DNA from: Citrobacter freundii
Lineage (GTDB): Bacteria > Pseudomonadota > Gammaproteobacteria > Enterobacterales > Enterobacteriaceae
Assembly (NCBI RefSeq): GCF_029717145.1
Contig: NZ_CP099222.1
Coordinates: forward strand, 4,154,001 to 4,218,000
Length of the DNA: 64,000 bases
Reading direction: 5' to 3'
The notes under the pieces are model-generated. The model made no database searches. It saw nothing but the letters and a program-made list of their open reading frames with translations, and was not told the origin of the DNA. Shown here piece after piece: positions 1 through 10,726 of the stretch. The translations under genes and the position numbers were made by a program. Each line of letters begins with the position of its first letter. Positions within the stretch are counted from its first letter, which is position 1.

Positions 1-260
1 ACGGTAGCGGTATTACCGTCATCAATACATTCGCTCACCGTGGAGTAAAACCGGCCGTCGCCGTCGTTGTCCGAGCCTGTATCATCCCCGCATCCCTTGA
101 GGATAAAAAATGCTGCGCCGCCCATAATCGCCAGCGTCAGATACTTTCCACTGTAGCGACTGCGTTTTTTCTCAAAGGGATTCACCGGGCGATTCATTCG
201 GGCGATCGCCGAATGACCTGTTCCCAATTTCTTTTGTCCGGATTTACGTTTTCTAGCCAT
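1..260 (-). CDS. yjfM: YjfM-like protein, N-terminal part (cut by window edge)
   Basis: Only the first 86 or so codons lie in the window; the gene runs off the left end. The start is fixed by an in-frame stop just upstream of ATG at 260-258. The product begins with a very basic stretch (MARKRKSGQKKLG), followed near residue 40 by a hydrophobic segment (YLTLAIMGGAAFFILKGC), so it is probably a membrane-anchored or exported protein, then an acidic D/N/G-rich linker. The sequence and position beside yjfL match E. coli YjfM, a DUF1190-type protein of unknown function. It is the last visible gene of the yjfIJKLM cluster. Confidence 0.8.
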   Translation of the reverse strand, partial: MARKRKSGQKKLGTGHSAIARMNRPVNPFEKKRSRYSGKYLTLAIMGGAAFFILKGCGDDTGSDNDGDGRFYSTVSECIDDGNTAT

Positions 261-269
261 GATCGTCCA

Positions 270-668
270 TTACCATGTCATACAGGCGGCATTAAAAATC
301 CCGCCAGCCAGCGCAGCGGTTCCCATAAACAGTCCCGCAGCGGTGTTGTGGTTAATAATTTTTTCACTCAATGCTGGCATATATAAGCGTACACCACCGT
401 AGATAATAAGCTGTATCACCAACGCAATACCGCCCCAGGCAAAATAATCAGGAATACTGACCGCGTTGATTGCTGCGCTGGATAAAGGAATAACGTAGCC
501 CAGCAGCGTGCCGCTAAATGCCAGCGAGGCTGCCGTATTGTTATTTTTAATCAACTGCCATTCATTGTGCGGTGTTATCTTTGAATAGATAATAAGAAAA
601 ATTATCACCATGGCCACACCAATAAAAAAATAGGCACAAAAGGCCAGTAATGATTCCAGGATATGCAT
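270..668 (-). CDS. yjfL: YjfL, DUF350 inner-membrane protein
   Basis: 132 residues with four hydrophobic stretches (about 8-28, 48-66, 75-95, 108-130), consistent with a small polytopic inner-membrane protein of the DUF350/YjfL family. Family members usually occur next to PspA-like and YjfK-like genes, as here. Biochemical role unknown. It lies between yjfK and yjfM on the same strand with short gaps, so probably one operon. Confidence 0.85.
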   Translation of the reverse strand: MHILESLLAFCAYFFIGVAMVIIFLIIYSKITPHNEWQLIKNNNTAASLAFSGTLLGYVIPLSSAAINAVSIPDYFAWGGIALVIQLIIYGGVRLYMPALSEKIINHNTAAGLFMGTAALAGGIFNAACMTW

Positions 669-685
669 TGTTTTCGTCCCTGACG

Positions 686-1345
686 TTAACCAATAATATT
701 AAGAGATGTTAATGGGATATCGACACCCAGCGCCCGTGAGAATATCCACTCTGGCTCGCCTTGTTCATTGAACGACTCTTCGCCGTTCAACAGCAGATAT
801 TCCCAGGTATCTGCTGTTACCTGTCGTTGGTAGCCCATGGTAAAGTTATGCACTTCCCACTTTGCATGCTGCTGATTCTCGACCTTTTCCAGCATGTAAA
901 CTGGCTCAATATTCCCCGGTTCTTCGTCATTAAAAAAACGCTGCCAGTGCTGACCCTGCCAGAAAAGCGCTGGCATGCCGATCTCTGCCGGGCTAATGGC
1001 GGACTGCCAGTGTTTTTTCTGAGTTAAGCCATAGCTTTCTTCATACACAAACAGTTTGATATCGTCGATATCATCCATATCTGACCCGCCGGTAGTATTG
1101 ATTTGCAGAAATTCCTCGCCCGAGGTGTAGTAGCGGAAAATCTGGCTTCCACCGCCCAAATTAATATGGCTGATTGCCGCAACGGTATACTCCTCGCCGG
1201 GCAACACCACCAACAAATCCTCTTCTAACAGGCGAAACGCCAGTGTGTCGAGCGTAAACCCTGCGCTCAAATGTAGGCCCAATGGGCCACGAACGGGCGT
1301 AGCGGCCTCTGCAGTGCCAAATATACGCTGTAAAAAAGTCGACAT
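686..1345 (-). CDS. yjfK: YjfK, DUF2491 protein
   Basis: 219 residues, soluble-looking and acidic, with no signal peptide or membrane segment. It resembles the DUF2491 (YjfK) family, whose function is unknown; the family travels with DUF350 membrane proteins and PspA homologues. The gene sits between yjfJ and yjfL. Assignment rests on sequence recall plus gene order. Confidence 0.85.
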   Translation of the reverse strand: MSTFLQRIFGTAEAATPVRGPLGLHLSAGFTLDTLAFRLLEEDLLVVLPGEEYTVAAISHINLGGGSQIFRYYTSGEEFLQINTTGGSDMDDIDDIKLFVYEESYGLTQKKHWQSAISPAEIGMPALFWQGQHWQRFFNDEEPGNIEPVYMLEKVENQQHAKWEVHNFTMGYQRQVTADTWEYLLLNGEESFNEQGEPEWIFSRALGVDIPLTSLNIIG

Positions 1346-1403
1346 CGTTATCCCTTACTAACCTGCCAGCTAGCAATCTTTGCGGGCAGGCTTTGCCGTA
1401 TAA

Positions 1404-2102
1404 TTACTCGCCTTGCTGGCGTTGTAGTCGCGCCAGCACATCATGGGCAGAACTTTTGTTGGCAGCGCCAATGCCGACTTCAGCCAGTTTCTCGTCCAGA
1501 TTACGTCCGTCAGCCACTTTCTCCAGCTGTGTTGCCGCATCCAGCCGGGCCTGTCTCTCTGCCTGACGTGTTTGCAGACGTTTTAGTGACTCTGCTGCCG
1601 TCGATACGCTGGAAGAAGCCCCGACTGTAGATGTTGTCACGGCCTGTTGAGCGCGCTGCATCGCTTCCGTTGCCTTAACCACCTCAAGCTGCTGTTCAAA
1701 CTGGGCAATCCGCTGGCCCGTTGCGGTAACGGCCTTTTCAACGCCATCACGTGAGATTTCTAAGTTAGTAAGCACTTGCTGTTCAGCCGCAATCACATTC
1801 TCCAGACGCGCGATCTCTTCGGCGACTTCGTTAATTAACGACGGATTGACGTTTTTACTTAGCGCTTCCAGCGCCCGCGCTTCAAGAGTGGACTGACGTT
1901 CGCGCAGATCTTTCAGTTTGTCATTGCTCAGTTTCACGCGTGCCAACAGGTCAACTCGCGATTTCCCGGCTTTTTCCAGTTCATTTCTTGCGTCACGAAT
2001 GTGTTGCTCCAGCATTCTGACGCCCTGTGCTTCTTCGATTGACTCTTCTGCCTGAGAAAGCACAGATTTGCCGAGGGTAAACAGGCTTTTCAAGATTCCC
2101 AT
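1404..2102 (-). CDS. yjfJ: YjfJ, PspA/IM30-family coiled-coil protein
   Basis: About 232 residues starting MGILKSLFTLGKS at ATG 2102; the TTG one codon earlier is ignored. The opening amphipathic helix and the long charged helical body (EQHIRDARNELEKAGKS, then alternating Glu/Arg/Gln coiled coil to about residue 160) are the hallmarks of PspA/IM30/Vipp1 proteins. In relatives these bind the inner membrane and help maintain envelope integrity. The clustering with DUF350 and DUF2491 genes suggests a membrane-associated stress module distinct from the main psp operon. The specific function is not established. Confidence 0.87.
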   Translation of the reverse strand: MGILKSLFTLGKSVLSQAEESIEEAQGVRMLEQHIRDARNELEKAGKSRVDLLARVKLSNDKLKDLRERQSTLEARALEALSKNVNPSLINEVAEEIARLENVIAAEQQVLTNLEISRDGVEKAVTATGQRIAQFEQQLEVVKATEAMQRAQQAVTTSTVGASSSVSTAAESLKRLQTRQAERQARLDAATQLEKVADGRNLDEKLAEVGIGAANKSSAHDVLARLQRQQGE

Positions 2103-2117
2103 CAACAGCGTTCCTTG

Positions 2118-2522
2118 TTATTCGTGAGTATATTCTTCAGTGATTTCCGCCAGATCTAGCGCGTTATCCACGAGCGTTGTCATTTCAAGCACCACGTCCT
2201 CTAATGTGGAGTTCAGCGACAGCGCACCAAATGCGACGTAGTATTCATCCTGCCGCACACGAGAAATGCCTACAGACGACAGTGGAAGCAGCTTTTGATT
2301 GCGTAATAAGAAAAGATTAAATGCGTCCTGATGCTGAATATTATTCACTGGGCAAATAACAGTTTCGATAATCATCTGGCGGGAGGTAAATAGAATACTG
2401 AGAAGTAAGTCTCCATAATCATTCATTTTAATAATCAATGACTGCTCATTACTTATAATATCTATATTTAAACCATGAAAATTAGTGAGCGCTTTAGTCA
2501 GCACCTGCGGGGTCCATGCCAT
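2118..2522 (-). CDS. yjfI: YjfI, DUF2170 protein
   Basis: 134 residues, first gene of the yjfIJKLM cluster, 15 bp upstream of yjfJ. No membrane segment; mixed alpha/beta composition with an acidic C-terminus. It matches the DUF2170 family (E. coli YjfI), whose function is unknown. The upstream 120 bp is AT-rich and would hold the cluster promoter; the rlmB terminator separates it from the rlmB unit. Confidence 0.85.
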   Translation of the reverse strand: MAWTPQVLTKALTNFHGLNIDIISNEQSLIIKMNDYGDLLLSILFTSRQMIIETVICPVNNIQHQDAFNLFLLRNQKLLPLSSVGISRVRQDEYYVAFGALSLNSTLEDVVLEMTTLVDNALDLAEITEEYTHE

Positions 2523-2600
2523 ATATAAATCCTGTATGTTATACTTAAATAAATATAAAAATATTTTCCTTCTCTTATTAGAATATCAGTTTTAGATAAA

Positions 2601-2630
2601 AAAAAGCCATCCGAAATTGGATGGCTTTTT
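2601..2630 (-). terminator. rho-independent terminator after rlmB
   Basis: Hairpin AGCCATCC / GGATGGCT with a short loop, flanked by A-runs on one side and T-runs on the other, just past the rlmB stop codon. It is symmetrical but suits termination of the leftward nsrR-rnr-rlmB transcript. Confidence 0.85.
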
Positions 2631-2644
2631 CTGAAAACTAACGT

Positions 2645-3376
2645 TTATCCACGCTGGCGGACGGCCTCAAACAGGCAAATCCCCGTCGCAACAGAAACGT
2701 TAAGCGATGAAACGCTCCCCGCCATCGGAATACTGATCAGCTCATCACAATGTTCGCGGGTCAGACGACGCATACCTTCGCCTTCTGCGCCCATCACCAA
2801 TGCCAGACGACCGGTCATTTTACTCTGGAACAGAGTATGGTCCGCTTCACCGGCGGTTCCGACGATCCAGATATTCTCTTCCTGCAGCATACGCATGGTA
2901 CGTGCCAGATTGGTCACGCGGATCAGCGGTACGTTTTCAGCAGCACCGCAGGCTACTTTTTTCGCCGTGGCATTCAGCAACGCAGAACGATCTTTCGGTA
3001 CGATAACCGCGTGCACACCGGCAGCGTCTGCGCTACGCAAGCAAGCACCAAGGTTGTGCGGATCGGTGACACCATCGAGGATCAAAAAGAACGGTTGATC
3101 AAGTGAGGCAATCAGATCCGGCAGATCGTTCTCCTGATACTGACGACCCGGTTTCACGCGGGCAATGATTCCCTGATGAACTGCACCCTCACTTTTCTCA
3201 TCCAGGAACTGGCGATTCGCCAACTGGATGACAACACCCTGGGCTTCCAGGGCATGGATCAGCGGCAGCAGGCGTTTGTCTTCACGCCCTTTGAGAATAA
3301 AGACCTCCTGAAAGCGCTCAGGCGCACGCTCAAGCAGGGCCTGCACCGCATGGATGCCGTAAATCATTTCACTCAT
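2645..3376 (-). CDS. rlmB: 23S rRNA Gm2251 2'-O-methyltransferase RlmB
   Basis: 243 residues, the usual RlmB length. It methylates the 2'-hydroxyl of G2251 in the 23S rRNA P loop. The N-terminal substrate-binding domain (about 1-75) is followed by a SpoU/TrmH knotted methyltransferase domain with motif 1 [13 protein letters not shown] (near 107-119), motif 2 [11 protein letters not shown] and motif 3 [14 protein letters not shown] near the C-terminus, the trefoil-knot SAM site. It lies downstream of rnr in the nsrR-rnr-rlmB unit, fitting a shared role in RNA processing. Confidence 0.96.
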   Translation of the reverse strand: MSEMIYGIHAVQALLERAPERFQEVFILKGREDKRLLPLIHALEAQGVVIQLANRQFLDEKSEGAVHQGIIARVKPGRQYQENDLPDLIASLDQPFFLILDGVTDPHNLGACLRSADAAGVHAVIVPKDRSALLNATAKKVACGAAENVPLIRVTNLARTMRMLQEENIWIVGTAGEADHTLFQSKMTGRLALVMGAEGEGMRRLTREHCDELISIPMAGSVSSLNVSVATGICLFEAVRQRG

Positions 3377-3401
3377 GAATGTACTCGTTAAGATAGTTTA
3401 A

Positions 3402-3441
3402 GTGTAACGCCGGACAACGCGTGGTCGCCCGGCTTACGGTT
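3402..3441. repeat. REP-like palindromic sequence between rlmB and rnr
   Basis: Imperfect palindrome (AACGCCGGACAACGCG ... CGCCCGGCTTACGG) resembling a degenerate enterobacterial REP unit in the gap between two co-oriented genes. Such elements can stabilise upstream mRNA or stop exonucleases. Short and imperfect, so tentative. Confidence 0.5.
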
Positions 3442-3449
3442 TATGGCTG

Positions 3450-5912
3450 TTATTGCGCGACGTTCTTTTTCGCCGCGCGCTTGGCTTTGGTGGCGGCCGC
3501 GATTTTAAGCGTTTTTGTCGAGGGCTTTTTCGCTTTTTTATCGCCTTTTTTCTCAGCCGTTTTTTTATCCGCCTGAGGTTTAGCTTTGCCTTTTTTCTCG
3601 CCGCGGAATGCGCTATCCGGTTCGAAATTCACCTTTTTTCCCGCCTGACGACGTCGGCCGGTGCTTTTACCCGTATCGCCTTTCTTCGCCTTTTCACGCG
3701 CAGTTTTACCCTCATTGCGCGGGGCACGTTCGCTGGAGATCAGGCTAAAGTCGATTTTACGCTCGTCCATGTTGACGGCTTCCACACGCACTTCGACGCG
3801 ATCGCCCAGGCGATACATCTGACCGCTTGATTCACCGGTCAGGCGTTGCCCAACCTGATCGAAGCGATAGTAGTCGTTATCCAGCGAGGAGACATGCACC
3901 AGGCCGTCAATAAACAGTTCATCCAGGCGGACAAAGAAGCCAAAACCGGTCACACTGGCAATGACGCCTTTAAAGACATTACCGACCTGATCCAGCATGA
4001 AGTCACACTTCAGCCAGTCAGATACATCGCGCGTAGCTTCATCAGCACGACGTTCTGCCATAGAACAGTGCTGACCCAGTTGCAGCATCTCTTCCATCGA
4101 ATAGTGGTAGCCACCGGTTTCCGTGGTATTGCCTTTGTGGCCCTGCTCCTGCGCCAGCAGATACTTGATCGCACGGTGCAAAGAGAGGTCCGGGTAACGA
4201 CGGATCGGCGAGGTAAAGTGGGCATAAGACTGCAGCGCCAGACCAAAGTGACCGCGGTTTTCGGGATCGTAAATCGCCTGCTTCATCGAGCGCAGCAGCA
4301 TAGTTTGCAGCATTTCTGCGTCAGGTCGATCGGCAATCGACTCCAACAACTCGGCGTAATCGCGCGGCTCGGGTTTGTTACCGCCCGGCAGCTCCAGTCC
4401 CAACTCCGCCAGCACGGAACGGAAGGAGGTAATCGCTTCAGTCGTCGGCTTGTCATGGATACGGAACAGTGCCGGCTCTTTGGCTTTCTCAACAAAACGT
4501 GCCGCTGAGATGTTCGCCAGGATCATGCACTCTTCGATCAGCTTGTGTGCGTCGTTACGCTGAGTCTGCTCAATGCGTTCAATACGGCGTTCGGCATTGA
4601 AGATAAACTTCGCTTCTTCGCTCTCAAACGAGATACCGCCGCGCTCTTCACGGGCTTTATCCAACACTTTGTAGAGATTGTGCAGCTCTTCAATGTGTTT
4701 CACCAACGGTGCGTATTGCTCACGCAGTTCCTCATCACCCTGCAGCATGTGCCAGACCTTGGTGTAGGTCAAACGCGCGTGGGAGCTCATCACCGCTTCA
4801 TAGAATTTGTAGCCCGTCAGGCGCCCTTTCGTGGAGATGGTCATCTCACAAACCATGCACAGCCTGTCTACCTGCGGGTTCAGCGAGCATAACCCGTTGG
4901 AAAGGACTTCCGGTAGCATCGGTACAACCTGCGACGGGAAGTAGACGGAAGTCCCGCGGCTGCGCGCTTCCTGGTCCAGCGGGGTAGGCGGACGCACGTA
5001 ATAACTGACGTCAGCGATAGCAACCCACAAACGCCAGCCACCGCCGCGTTTCTTCTCACAGTAGACTGCGTCATCAAAGTCACGCGCATCCTCACCATCA
5101 ATTGTCACCAACGGCAAATCACGCAGGTCAACACGACCGATTTTGGCCTCTTCCGGTACTTCTTCTTTCAGCCCGGCGACCTGTTTAACGACTGCATCAG
5201 GCCAGATATAAGGGATTTCGTGCGTACGCAGGGCCATATCAACGGCCATGCTGGTACCCATGTTGTCACCCAGCACTTCAACAATTTTACCCACCGCTTT
5301 AGTGCGACGAGTCGGGCGCTGGGTCAGTTCAACCACCACCACAAAGCCCATGCGGGCGCCCATCACCTCTTCTGGTGGGATCAGGATATCAAAGCTGAGA
5401 CGGCTGTCGTCCGGAACGACAAAACCTACGCCCGCATCGGTAAAGTAACGACCGACAATCTGACTGGTTTTCGGCACCAGTACACGCACAATACGCGCTT
5501 CGCGGCGGCCTTTACGATCCGCGCCCAGCGGTTGCGCCAGTACTTGATCGCCATGGATGCAGGTTTTCATCTGCTCACTGGAGAGATACAGATCGTCTTT
5601 ACGTCCTTCGACGCGCAGAAAGCCGTAGCCATCACGGTGGCCAATAACGGTACCTTTCAGCAGGTCAAGACGCTCCGGCAGTGCGTAACACTGCCGGCGG
5701 GTGAAGACCAGTTGCCCATCACGCTCCATCGCGCGCAGGCGGCGACGAAGCGCTTCGAGCTGCTCTTCGCCTTCAATGTTGAGTTCAACGGCCAGCTCAT
5801 CGCGGTTGGCCGGTTTTTCACGTTTAGTTAAATGTTCGAGGATAAATTCCCGGCTCGGGATGGGATTCGCGTATTTTTCTGCTTCGCGTTCCTGGAAAGG
5901 ATCATGTGACAT
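3450..5912 (-). CDS. rnr: ribonuclease R (3'-5' exoribonuclease)
   Basis: 820 residues from ATG 5912 ([10 protein letters not shown]), the start matching E. coli RNase R (813 aa, as recalled); a 14-codon upstream extension in frame is rejected. Order: N-terminal HTH region, cold-shock domains, RNB catalytic domain with the acidic active-site string [11 protein letters not shown] near residues 272-281, an S1 domain ([15 protein letters not shown]), and a very Lys/Arg-rich tail of about 80 residues. RNase R degrades structured RNA including rRNA and mRNA. The tail is slightly longer than in E. coli, with extra KK/DKK units. The gene is preceded by nsrR and followed by rlmB. Confidence 0.97.
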   Translation of the reverse strand: MSHDPFQEREAEKYANPIPSREFILEHLTKREKPANRDELAVELNIEGEEQLEALRRRLRAMERDGQLVFTRRQCYALPERLDLLKGTVIGHRDGYGFLRVEGRKDDLYLSSEQMKTCIHGDQVLAQPLGADRKGRREARIVRVLVPKTSQIVGRYFTDAGVGFVVPDDSRLSFDILIPPEEVMGARMGFVVVVELTQRPTRRTKAVGKIVEVLGDNMGTSMAVDMALRTHEIPYIWPDAVVKQVAGLKEEVPEEAKIGRVDLRDLPLVTIDGEDARDFDDAVYCEKKRGGGWRLWVAIADVSYYVRPPTPLDQEARSRGTSVYFPSQVVPMLPEVLSNGLCSLNPQVDRLCMVCEMTISTKGRLTGYKFYEAVMSSHARLTYTKVWHMLQGDEELREQYAPLVKHIEELHNLYKVLDKAREERGGISFESEEAKFIFNAERRIERIEQTQRNDAHKLIEECMILANISAARFVEKAKEPALFRIHDKPTTEAITSFRSVLAELGLELPGGNKPEPRDYAELLESIADRPDAEMLQTMLLRSMKQAIYDPENRGHFGLALQSYAHFTSPIRRYPDLSLHRAIKYLLAQEQGHKGNTTETGGYHYSMEEMLQLGQHCSMAERRADEATRDVSDWLKCDFMLDQVGNVFKGVIASVTGFGFFVRLDELFIDGLVHVSSLDNDYYRFDQVGQRLTGESSGQMYRLGDRVEVRVEAVNMDERKIDFSLISSERAPRNEGKTAREKAKKGDTGKSTGRRRQAGKKVNFEPDSAFRGEKKGKAKPQADKKTAEKKGDKKAKKPSTKTLKIAAATKAKRAAKKNVAQ

Positions 5913-5950
5913 CGAGGTTCCTCCATTGTCAGCTCTGATGAAGATTTTCG

Positions 5951-6376
5951 TCACTCCACCAGCAATAATTTATATAGCGGTTGATTCTTTTCAACCAAAT
6001 CAGCAAGTGTGTAGTTGTCCAGTTCCGTGAGAAAACTTTGCACTGCCTTAGAAAGCGCCTGTTTGAGTCGACAGGCAGGGGTAATGTGGCAAAACTCGCT
6101 GCTGCAGTTGACCAACGTCAACGGCTCCAGCTCGCGGACCACATCACCAATACCAATATCCTTTGCCGCTTTGCCCAAGCGGATACCGCCATTTTTTCCA
6201 CGGATAGCAGTAACGAAGCCAGCCCGGCTAAGTTGATTAATTATTTTGACCATATGATTACGGGACACACCGTAGACTTCTGTCACCTCAGAAATACTGG
6301 TCATACGTCCTTCGGGTAGCGACGCCATGTAGATTAGCGCACGTAATCCGTAATCGGTGAAACTCGTTAACTGCAC
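5951..6376 (-). CDS. nsrR: nitric oxide-sensing repressor NsrR (Rrf2 family)
   Basis: 141 residues, the exact family length. The N-terminal winged helix (residues 1-65, HTH around [15 protein letters not shown]) is followed by three cysteines C91, C96 and C102 ([13 protein letters not shown]), which ligate the NO-sensitive Fe-S cluster in characterised NsrR. Nitrosylation of the cluster lifts repression of NO-detoxification genes such as hmp. It is the first gene of the nsrR-rnr-rlmB unit, with 38 bp to the rnr start. Confidence 0.96.
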   Translation of the reverse strand: MQLTSFTDYGLRALIYMASLPEGRMTSISEVTEVYGVSRNHMVKIINQLSRAGFVTAIRGKNGGIRLGKAAKDIGIGDVVRELEPLTLVNCSSEFCHITPACRLKQALSKAVQSFLTELDNYTLADLVEKNQPLYKLLLVE

Positions 6377-6592
6377 ATCAACCTCTGGAAAAAGGATAAA
6401 ACGGATAAGCCTGGTAGTATTAATTATATTGATGATAAACCAGCCACCAGCCAGGTCGCTAATTTATTTCAATTCGGGAAGGAAAAAAGCGAGGAACCTA
6501 CATGATTTTAAGCCAGATACTGATACAAAGCCTTGCATCCGGCTTGCTTTAAAGCAAGCGCAGCGCCATCTGACGCTACGCTACAACCTACA

Positions 6593-7894
<1,302 letters not shown>

Positions 7895-7898
7895 TCAA

Positions 7899-7916
7899 AA
7901 TCACCGTTTGCTTAAA
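7899..7916 (-). promoter_or_regulatory. candidate PurR operator upstream of purA
   Basis: Reading on the minus strand, AAGCAAACGGTGATTTTG lies about 10 bp before the purA ATG. AGCAAACG matches the strong half of the PurR consensus (ACGCAAACGTTTGCGT); the other half is degenerate. E. coli purA is known to be PurR-repressed. It sits inside a larger inverted repeat (CCATTTTT ... AAAAATGG, about 7888-7922). Confidence 0.5.
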
Positions 7917-7993
7917 AATGGATTCTACCACCGCTTTTTCAGATATACAGCACTTTTTGCATGCGGAAATCCGTAAATTAGTCTACTTATTGG

Positions 7994-8191
7994 TCAGCCA
8001 ATCGTTTTCTTCAACATGTAGTAGACCACCACGCCTGCAACCACAAGACCTCCACCAAAACGCCGCAAAATATTTTCAGGAAGTTGCGCCATTGCCCCGA
8101 TCATTTTCTTCCAGGCACTGGGATAAAGCATCGGACCCAGTCCTTCCAGCACCAAAACCAGCGCGAGTGCCAACAAAATTGTTGAGTTCAT
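7994..8191 (-). CDS. yjeT: YjeT, small DUF2065 membrane protein
   Basis: 65 residues with two hydrophobic helices (about 3-22 and 46-62) and a KK near the C-terminus; matches the DUF2065 family. It lies just downstream of hflC, beyond a terminator-like hairpin, and upstream of purA. In relatives it follows hflKC and precedes purA, as here. Function unknown. Confidence 0.88.
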   Translation of the reverse strand: MNSTILLALALVLVLEGLGPMLYPSAWKKMIGAMAQLPENILRRFGGGLVVAGVVVYYMLKKTIG

Positions 8192-8212
8192 CCGTTGTCC
8201 TTATCTAAAAAG

Positions 8213-8248
8213 AAAACCACCGCATCCTTGGGGATGCTGGTGGTTTTG
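8213..8248 (-). terminator. terminator downstream of hflC
   Basis: Strong hairpin AAACCACC..GCATCC / GGATGC..GGTGGTTT in the 80 bp between hflC and yjeT. On the minus strand it is followed by TTCTTTTT. It would end, or attenuate before yjeT, the long miaA-hfq-hflXKC transcript. Confidence 0.8.
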
Positions 8249-8273
8249 CTGGTTTAAAACCGCGGGTGCGAGT

Positions 8274-9278
8274 TTAGCGTGTTGCGTTGCTCGGCGTCTT
8301 CATGTAGCGGAAGAAATCGCTGTCCGGGCTCATGATCATCACGTCCTGATTGCCTTCGAAGCTCTTCTCATAAGCACGCAGGCTACGGATGAAGGCGTAG
8401 AAGTCAGGATCCTGACTGAATGCATCAGCAAACAGTTTAGCGGCTTCTGCATCGCCTTCACCGCGCATAATACGGCCCTGACGCTCAGATTCTGCCAACG
8501 TTTTGGTGACTTCATAGTCCGCTGTTGCACGCAGTTTTTCCGCTTCTTCCTGACCCTGTGAACGATGGCGACGTGCTACGGCTTCACGCTCAGCACGCAT
8601 ACGGTTGTAGATCGCCTCAGACACTTCAGCAGGCAGGTTGATTTGCTTAATACGCACGTCAACCACTTCGATCCCCAACGCCGCCATACTGTTCGGGTTG
8701 ATGACCGGTACTTTACCGTTGGTTTCAGCCTGAACACGCTCAGCCGCTTCGGCAATCGCGCTATCCGCTGCCGGCGTTGCGACTTCGTCTTCCGTACCTG
8801 CAGAACCCGAGTTCAGCGCGTCACGGACTTCCAGCGTTAAGCGACCACGAGAGTCGGTAACGATGTCTTTTACGTCCAGACGACCAATTTCAGAACGCAG
8901 ACGGTCAGAGAACTTACGTTTCAGCAGAACTTCTGCCTGAGAAACATCGCCACCGCCCGTTGCCAGGTAGTAACGGCTGAAGTCACTGATACGCCACTTG
9001 ATGTAGGAATCAACGATCAGGTCTTTCTTCTCTTTGGTGACAAAGCGATCGGCCTGGTTGTCCATGGTCTGAATACGCGCATCAAGCATCTTCACGGATT
9101 CAATAAATGGAATCTTGAAGTGCAGACCCGGTGCAACAACCAATGGTTTGTTGTCATCGTCACGTAAAACTTTGCCAAAGCGCAGAGTAATACCACGCTC
9201 GCCTTCTTTGACCACAAAGAGAGACATGAACAGCACTACCAGAACGATGATGATAATCGCAATAACTGACTTACGCAT
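8274..9278 (-). CDS. hflC: HflC, modulator of FtsH protease (SPFH family)
   Basis: 334 residues. One N-terminal membrane anchor (about 5-22), then a periplasmic SPFH/band-7 domain beginning KEGERGITLRFGKV, then a coiled-coil section rich in Ala/Glu/Arg (AREAVARRHRSQGQEEAEKLRA). HflC and HflK form a large membrane assembly around the AAA protease FtsH and modulate its activity. It starts 2 bp after hflK ends, indicating translational coupling. Confidence 0.97.
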   Translation of the reverse strand: MRKSVIAIIIIVLVVLFMSLFVVKEGERGITLRFGKVLRDDDNKPLVVAPGLHFKIPFIESVKMLDARIQTMDNQADRFVTKEKKDLIVDSYIKWRISDFSRYYLATGGGDVSQAEVLLKRKFSDRLRSEIGRLDVKDIVTDSRGRLTLEVRDALNSGSAGTEDEVATPAADSAIAEAAERVQAETNGKVPVINPNSMAALGIEVVDVRIKQINLPAEVSEAIYNRMRAEREAVARRHRSQGQEEAEKLRATADYEVTKTLAESERQGRIMRGEGDAEAAKLFADAFSQDPDFYAFIRSLRAYEKSFEGNQDVMIMSPDSDFFRYMKTPSNATR

Positions 9279-9280
9279 CG

Positions 9281-10537
9281 TTATTCCCCCTGACGCTGGT
9301 AGTCGTTACGCTGCGCGTTAACGCGGCGTTGGTCCATAATATCGCCCTGACTGGTGGACGAAGTGTTGCTTGCTCCCGTGCTGGAAGAGGATGCTGGCGG
9401 CAGAGTCAGCAGGTTTGAGCTGCTCTGACTCTTGGCTGCCGGAGCGTTGCCGCCTTTTAGCATTTGATCCAACGGCAGAACCATCAGATTGCCACCCTTG
9501 TCGTTAACCAACACCTTACGGGTATGGCTCAGCACTTTTTCCATGGTCTCGATATACAGACGCTCGCGAGTAATTTGCGGTGCGGCTTTATATTCCGGCA
9601 GGATTTTGGCAAAACGCGCCACTTCACCCTGAGCTTCCAGGATGGTTCGTGTTTTGTATGCACGCGCTTCTTCAAGAATACGCTGCGCCTGACCATTAGC
9701 ACGCGGCTGTACTTCGTTGGTGTACGCTTCTGCTTCACGAATGTACTGCTGCTCGTTTTCACGCGCCGCAATGGCATCGTCAAATGCCGCTTTCACCTCT
9801 TCCGGCGGACGAGCAGCCTGGAAGTTGACGTCCAGCAGGGTAATACCCATGTTGTATGGACGAATGGTCTCTTCCAGTTCACGCTGGGTATCGCTACGAA
9901 TAACGGTACGCCCTTCGGTCAGGATACGGTCCATGGTGTATTTACCGATAACCCCACGCAGTGCACTGTCGGTTGCCTGACGCAGACTGTCATCAGCACT
10001 GGTCACGCTAAACAGATATTTCTGCGGGTCGGTCACGCGGTACTGCACGTTCATCTCAACGCGCACGACGTTTTCGTCAGAAGTCAGCATCACACCGGAG
10101 GCTGCCAGTTCACGCACGGCTTCAACGTTTACCGGCGTAACGGTATCCACAAATGTCGGTTTCCAGTTCAGACCCGGCTCAACCAAATGGCTGAATTTAC
10201 CGAAGCGTGTCACTACGCCGCGTTCCGCTTCTTTAATGGTGTAGAAACCGCTGGCTGCCCAGATAATGACAATAGCGGCTGCAGCAATAGTAAAGACTCG
10301 ACCGCCCAGTTGCGGACGCGGGCCTTGCGATGAACTACCGCCACCACCAGAGCCTGTACCTTTACCGCCACCCAGACCACCGAGTTTTTTACTCAGCTTG
10401 CGGAAGATATCATCAAGATCGGGAGGCCCCTGCTCGCGACCACCTTTGTTTCCATTTCCCTCAGGGTTGCCGCCAGGTTTGCTGCTTCCCCAGGGGTCGC
10501 GGTCTTGTCCGTTATTACCGGGCTGATTCCACGCCAT
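9281..10537 (-). CDS. hflK: HflK, modulator of FtsH protease (SPFH family)
   Basis: 418 residues. A Gly/Pro/Asn-rich cytoplasmic N-terminus (about 1-75) precedes one membrane helix (VFTIAAAAIVIIWAASGFY) and the SPFH domain (KEAERGVVTRFGKF), then a coiled coil and a Ser/Asn-rich tail. It partners HflC in the complex enclosing FtsH. The gene is separated from hflX by 189 bp containing an ERIC repeat, unlike the tight spacing of the rest of this operon. Confidence 0.97.
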   Translation of the reverse strand: MAWNQPGNNGQDRDPWGSSKPGGNPEGNGNKGGREQGPPDLDDIFRKLSKKLGGLGGGKGTGSGGGGSSSQGPRPQLGGRVFTIAAAAIVIIWAASGFYTIKEAERGVVTRFGKFSHLVEPGLNWKPTFVDTVTPVNVEAVRELAASGVMLTSDENVVRVEMNVQYRVTDPQKYLFSVTSADDSLRQATDSALRGVIGKYTMDRILTEGRTVIRSDTQRELEETIRPYNMGITLLDVNFQAARPPEEVKAAFDDAIAARENEQQYIREAEAYTNEVQPRANGQAQRILEEARAYKTRTILEAQGEVARFAKILPEYKAAPQITRERLYIETMEKVLSHTRKVLVNDKGGNLMVLPLDQMLKGGNAPAAKSQSSSNLLTLPPASSSSTGASNTSSTSQGDIMDQRRVNAQRNDYQRQGE

Positions 10538-10566
10538 GTTTGTGCTCCATATTTGTTATGCGATGC

Positions 10567-10692
10567 TATACCTGCGTCTTTTGCGTTGCAGATGCGTTGG
10601 CTACGCCCTTCACTCCCAGTCACATAGTTGACTATGCGTTTGGGGATGCCGGGACTTGCCGCCTTCCTACCGTACAAAATCCACGAGGTATA
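10567..10692. repeat. ERIC (enterobacterial repetitive intergenic consensus) element
   Basis: About 126 bp palindromic element between hflX and hflK, bounded by TATACC and GGTATA. It contains the conserved ERIC core GTGACTGGGAGTGAAGG and GTAGCCAACGCATCTGCAACG on the minus strand, and the central inverted repeat CATAGT / ACTATG. Length and core agree with the known 127-bp ERIC family, present only in transcribed intergenic regions of enterobacteria. Confidence 0.88.
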
Positions 10693-10726
10693 GAGGCGAA
10701 AAAATCTTCAGGCTATATCCGACAGG

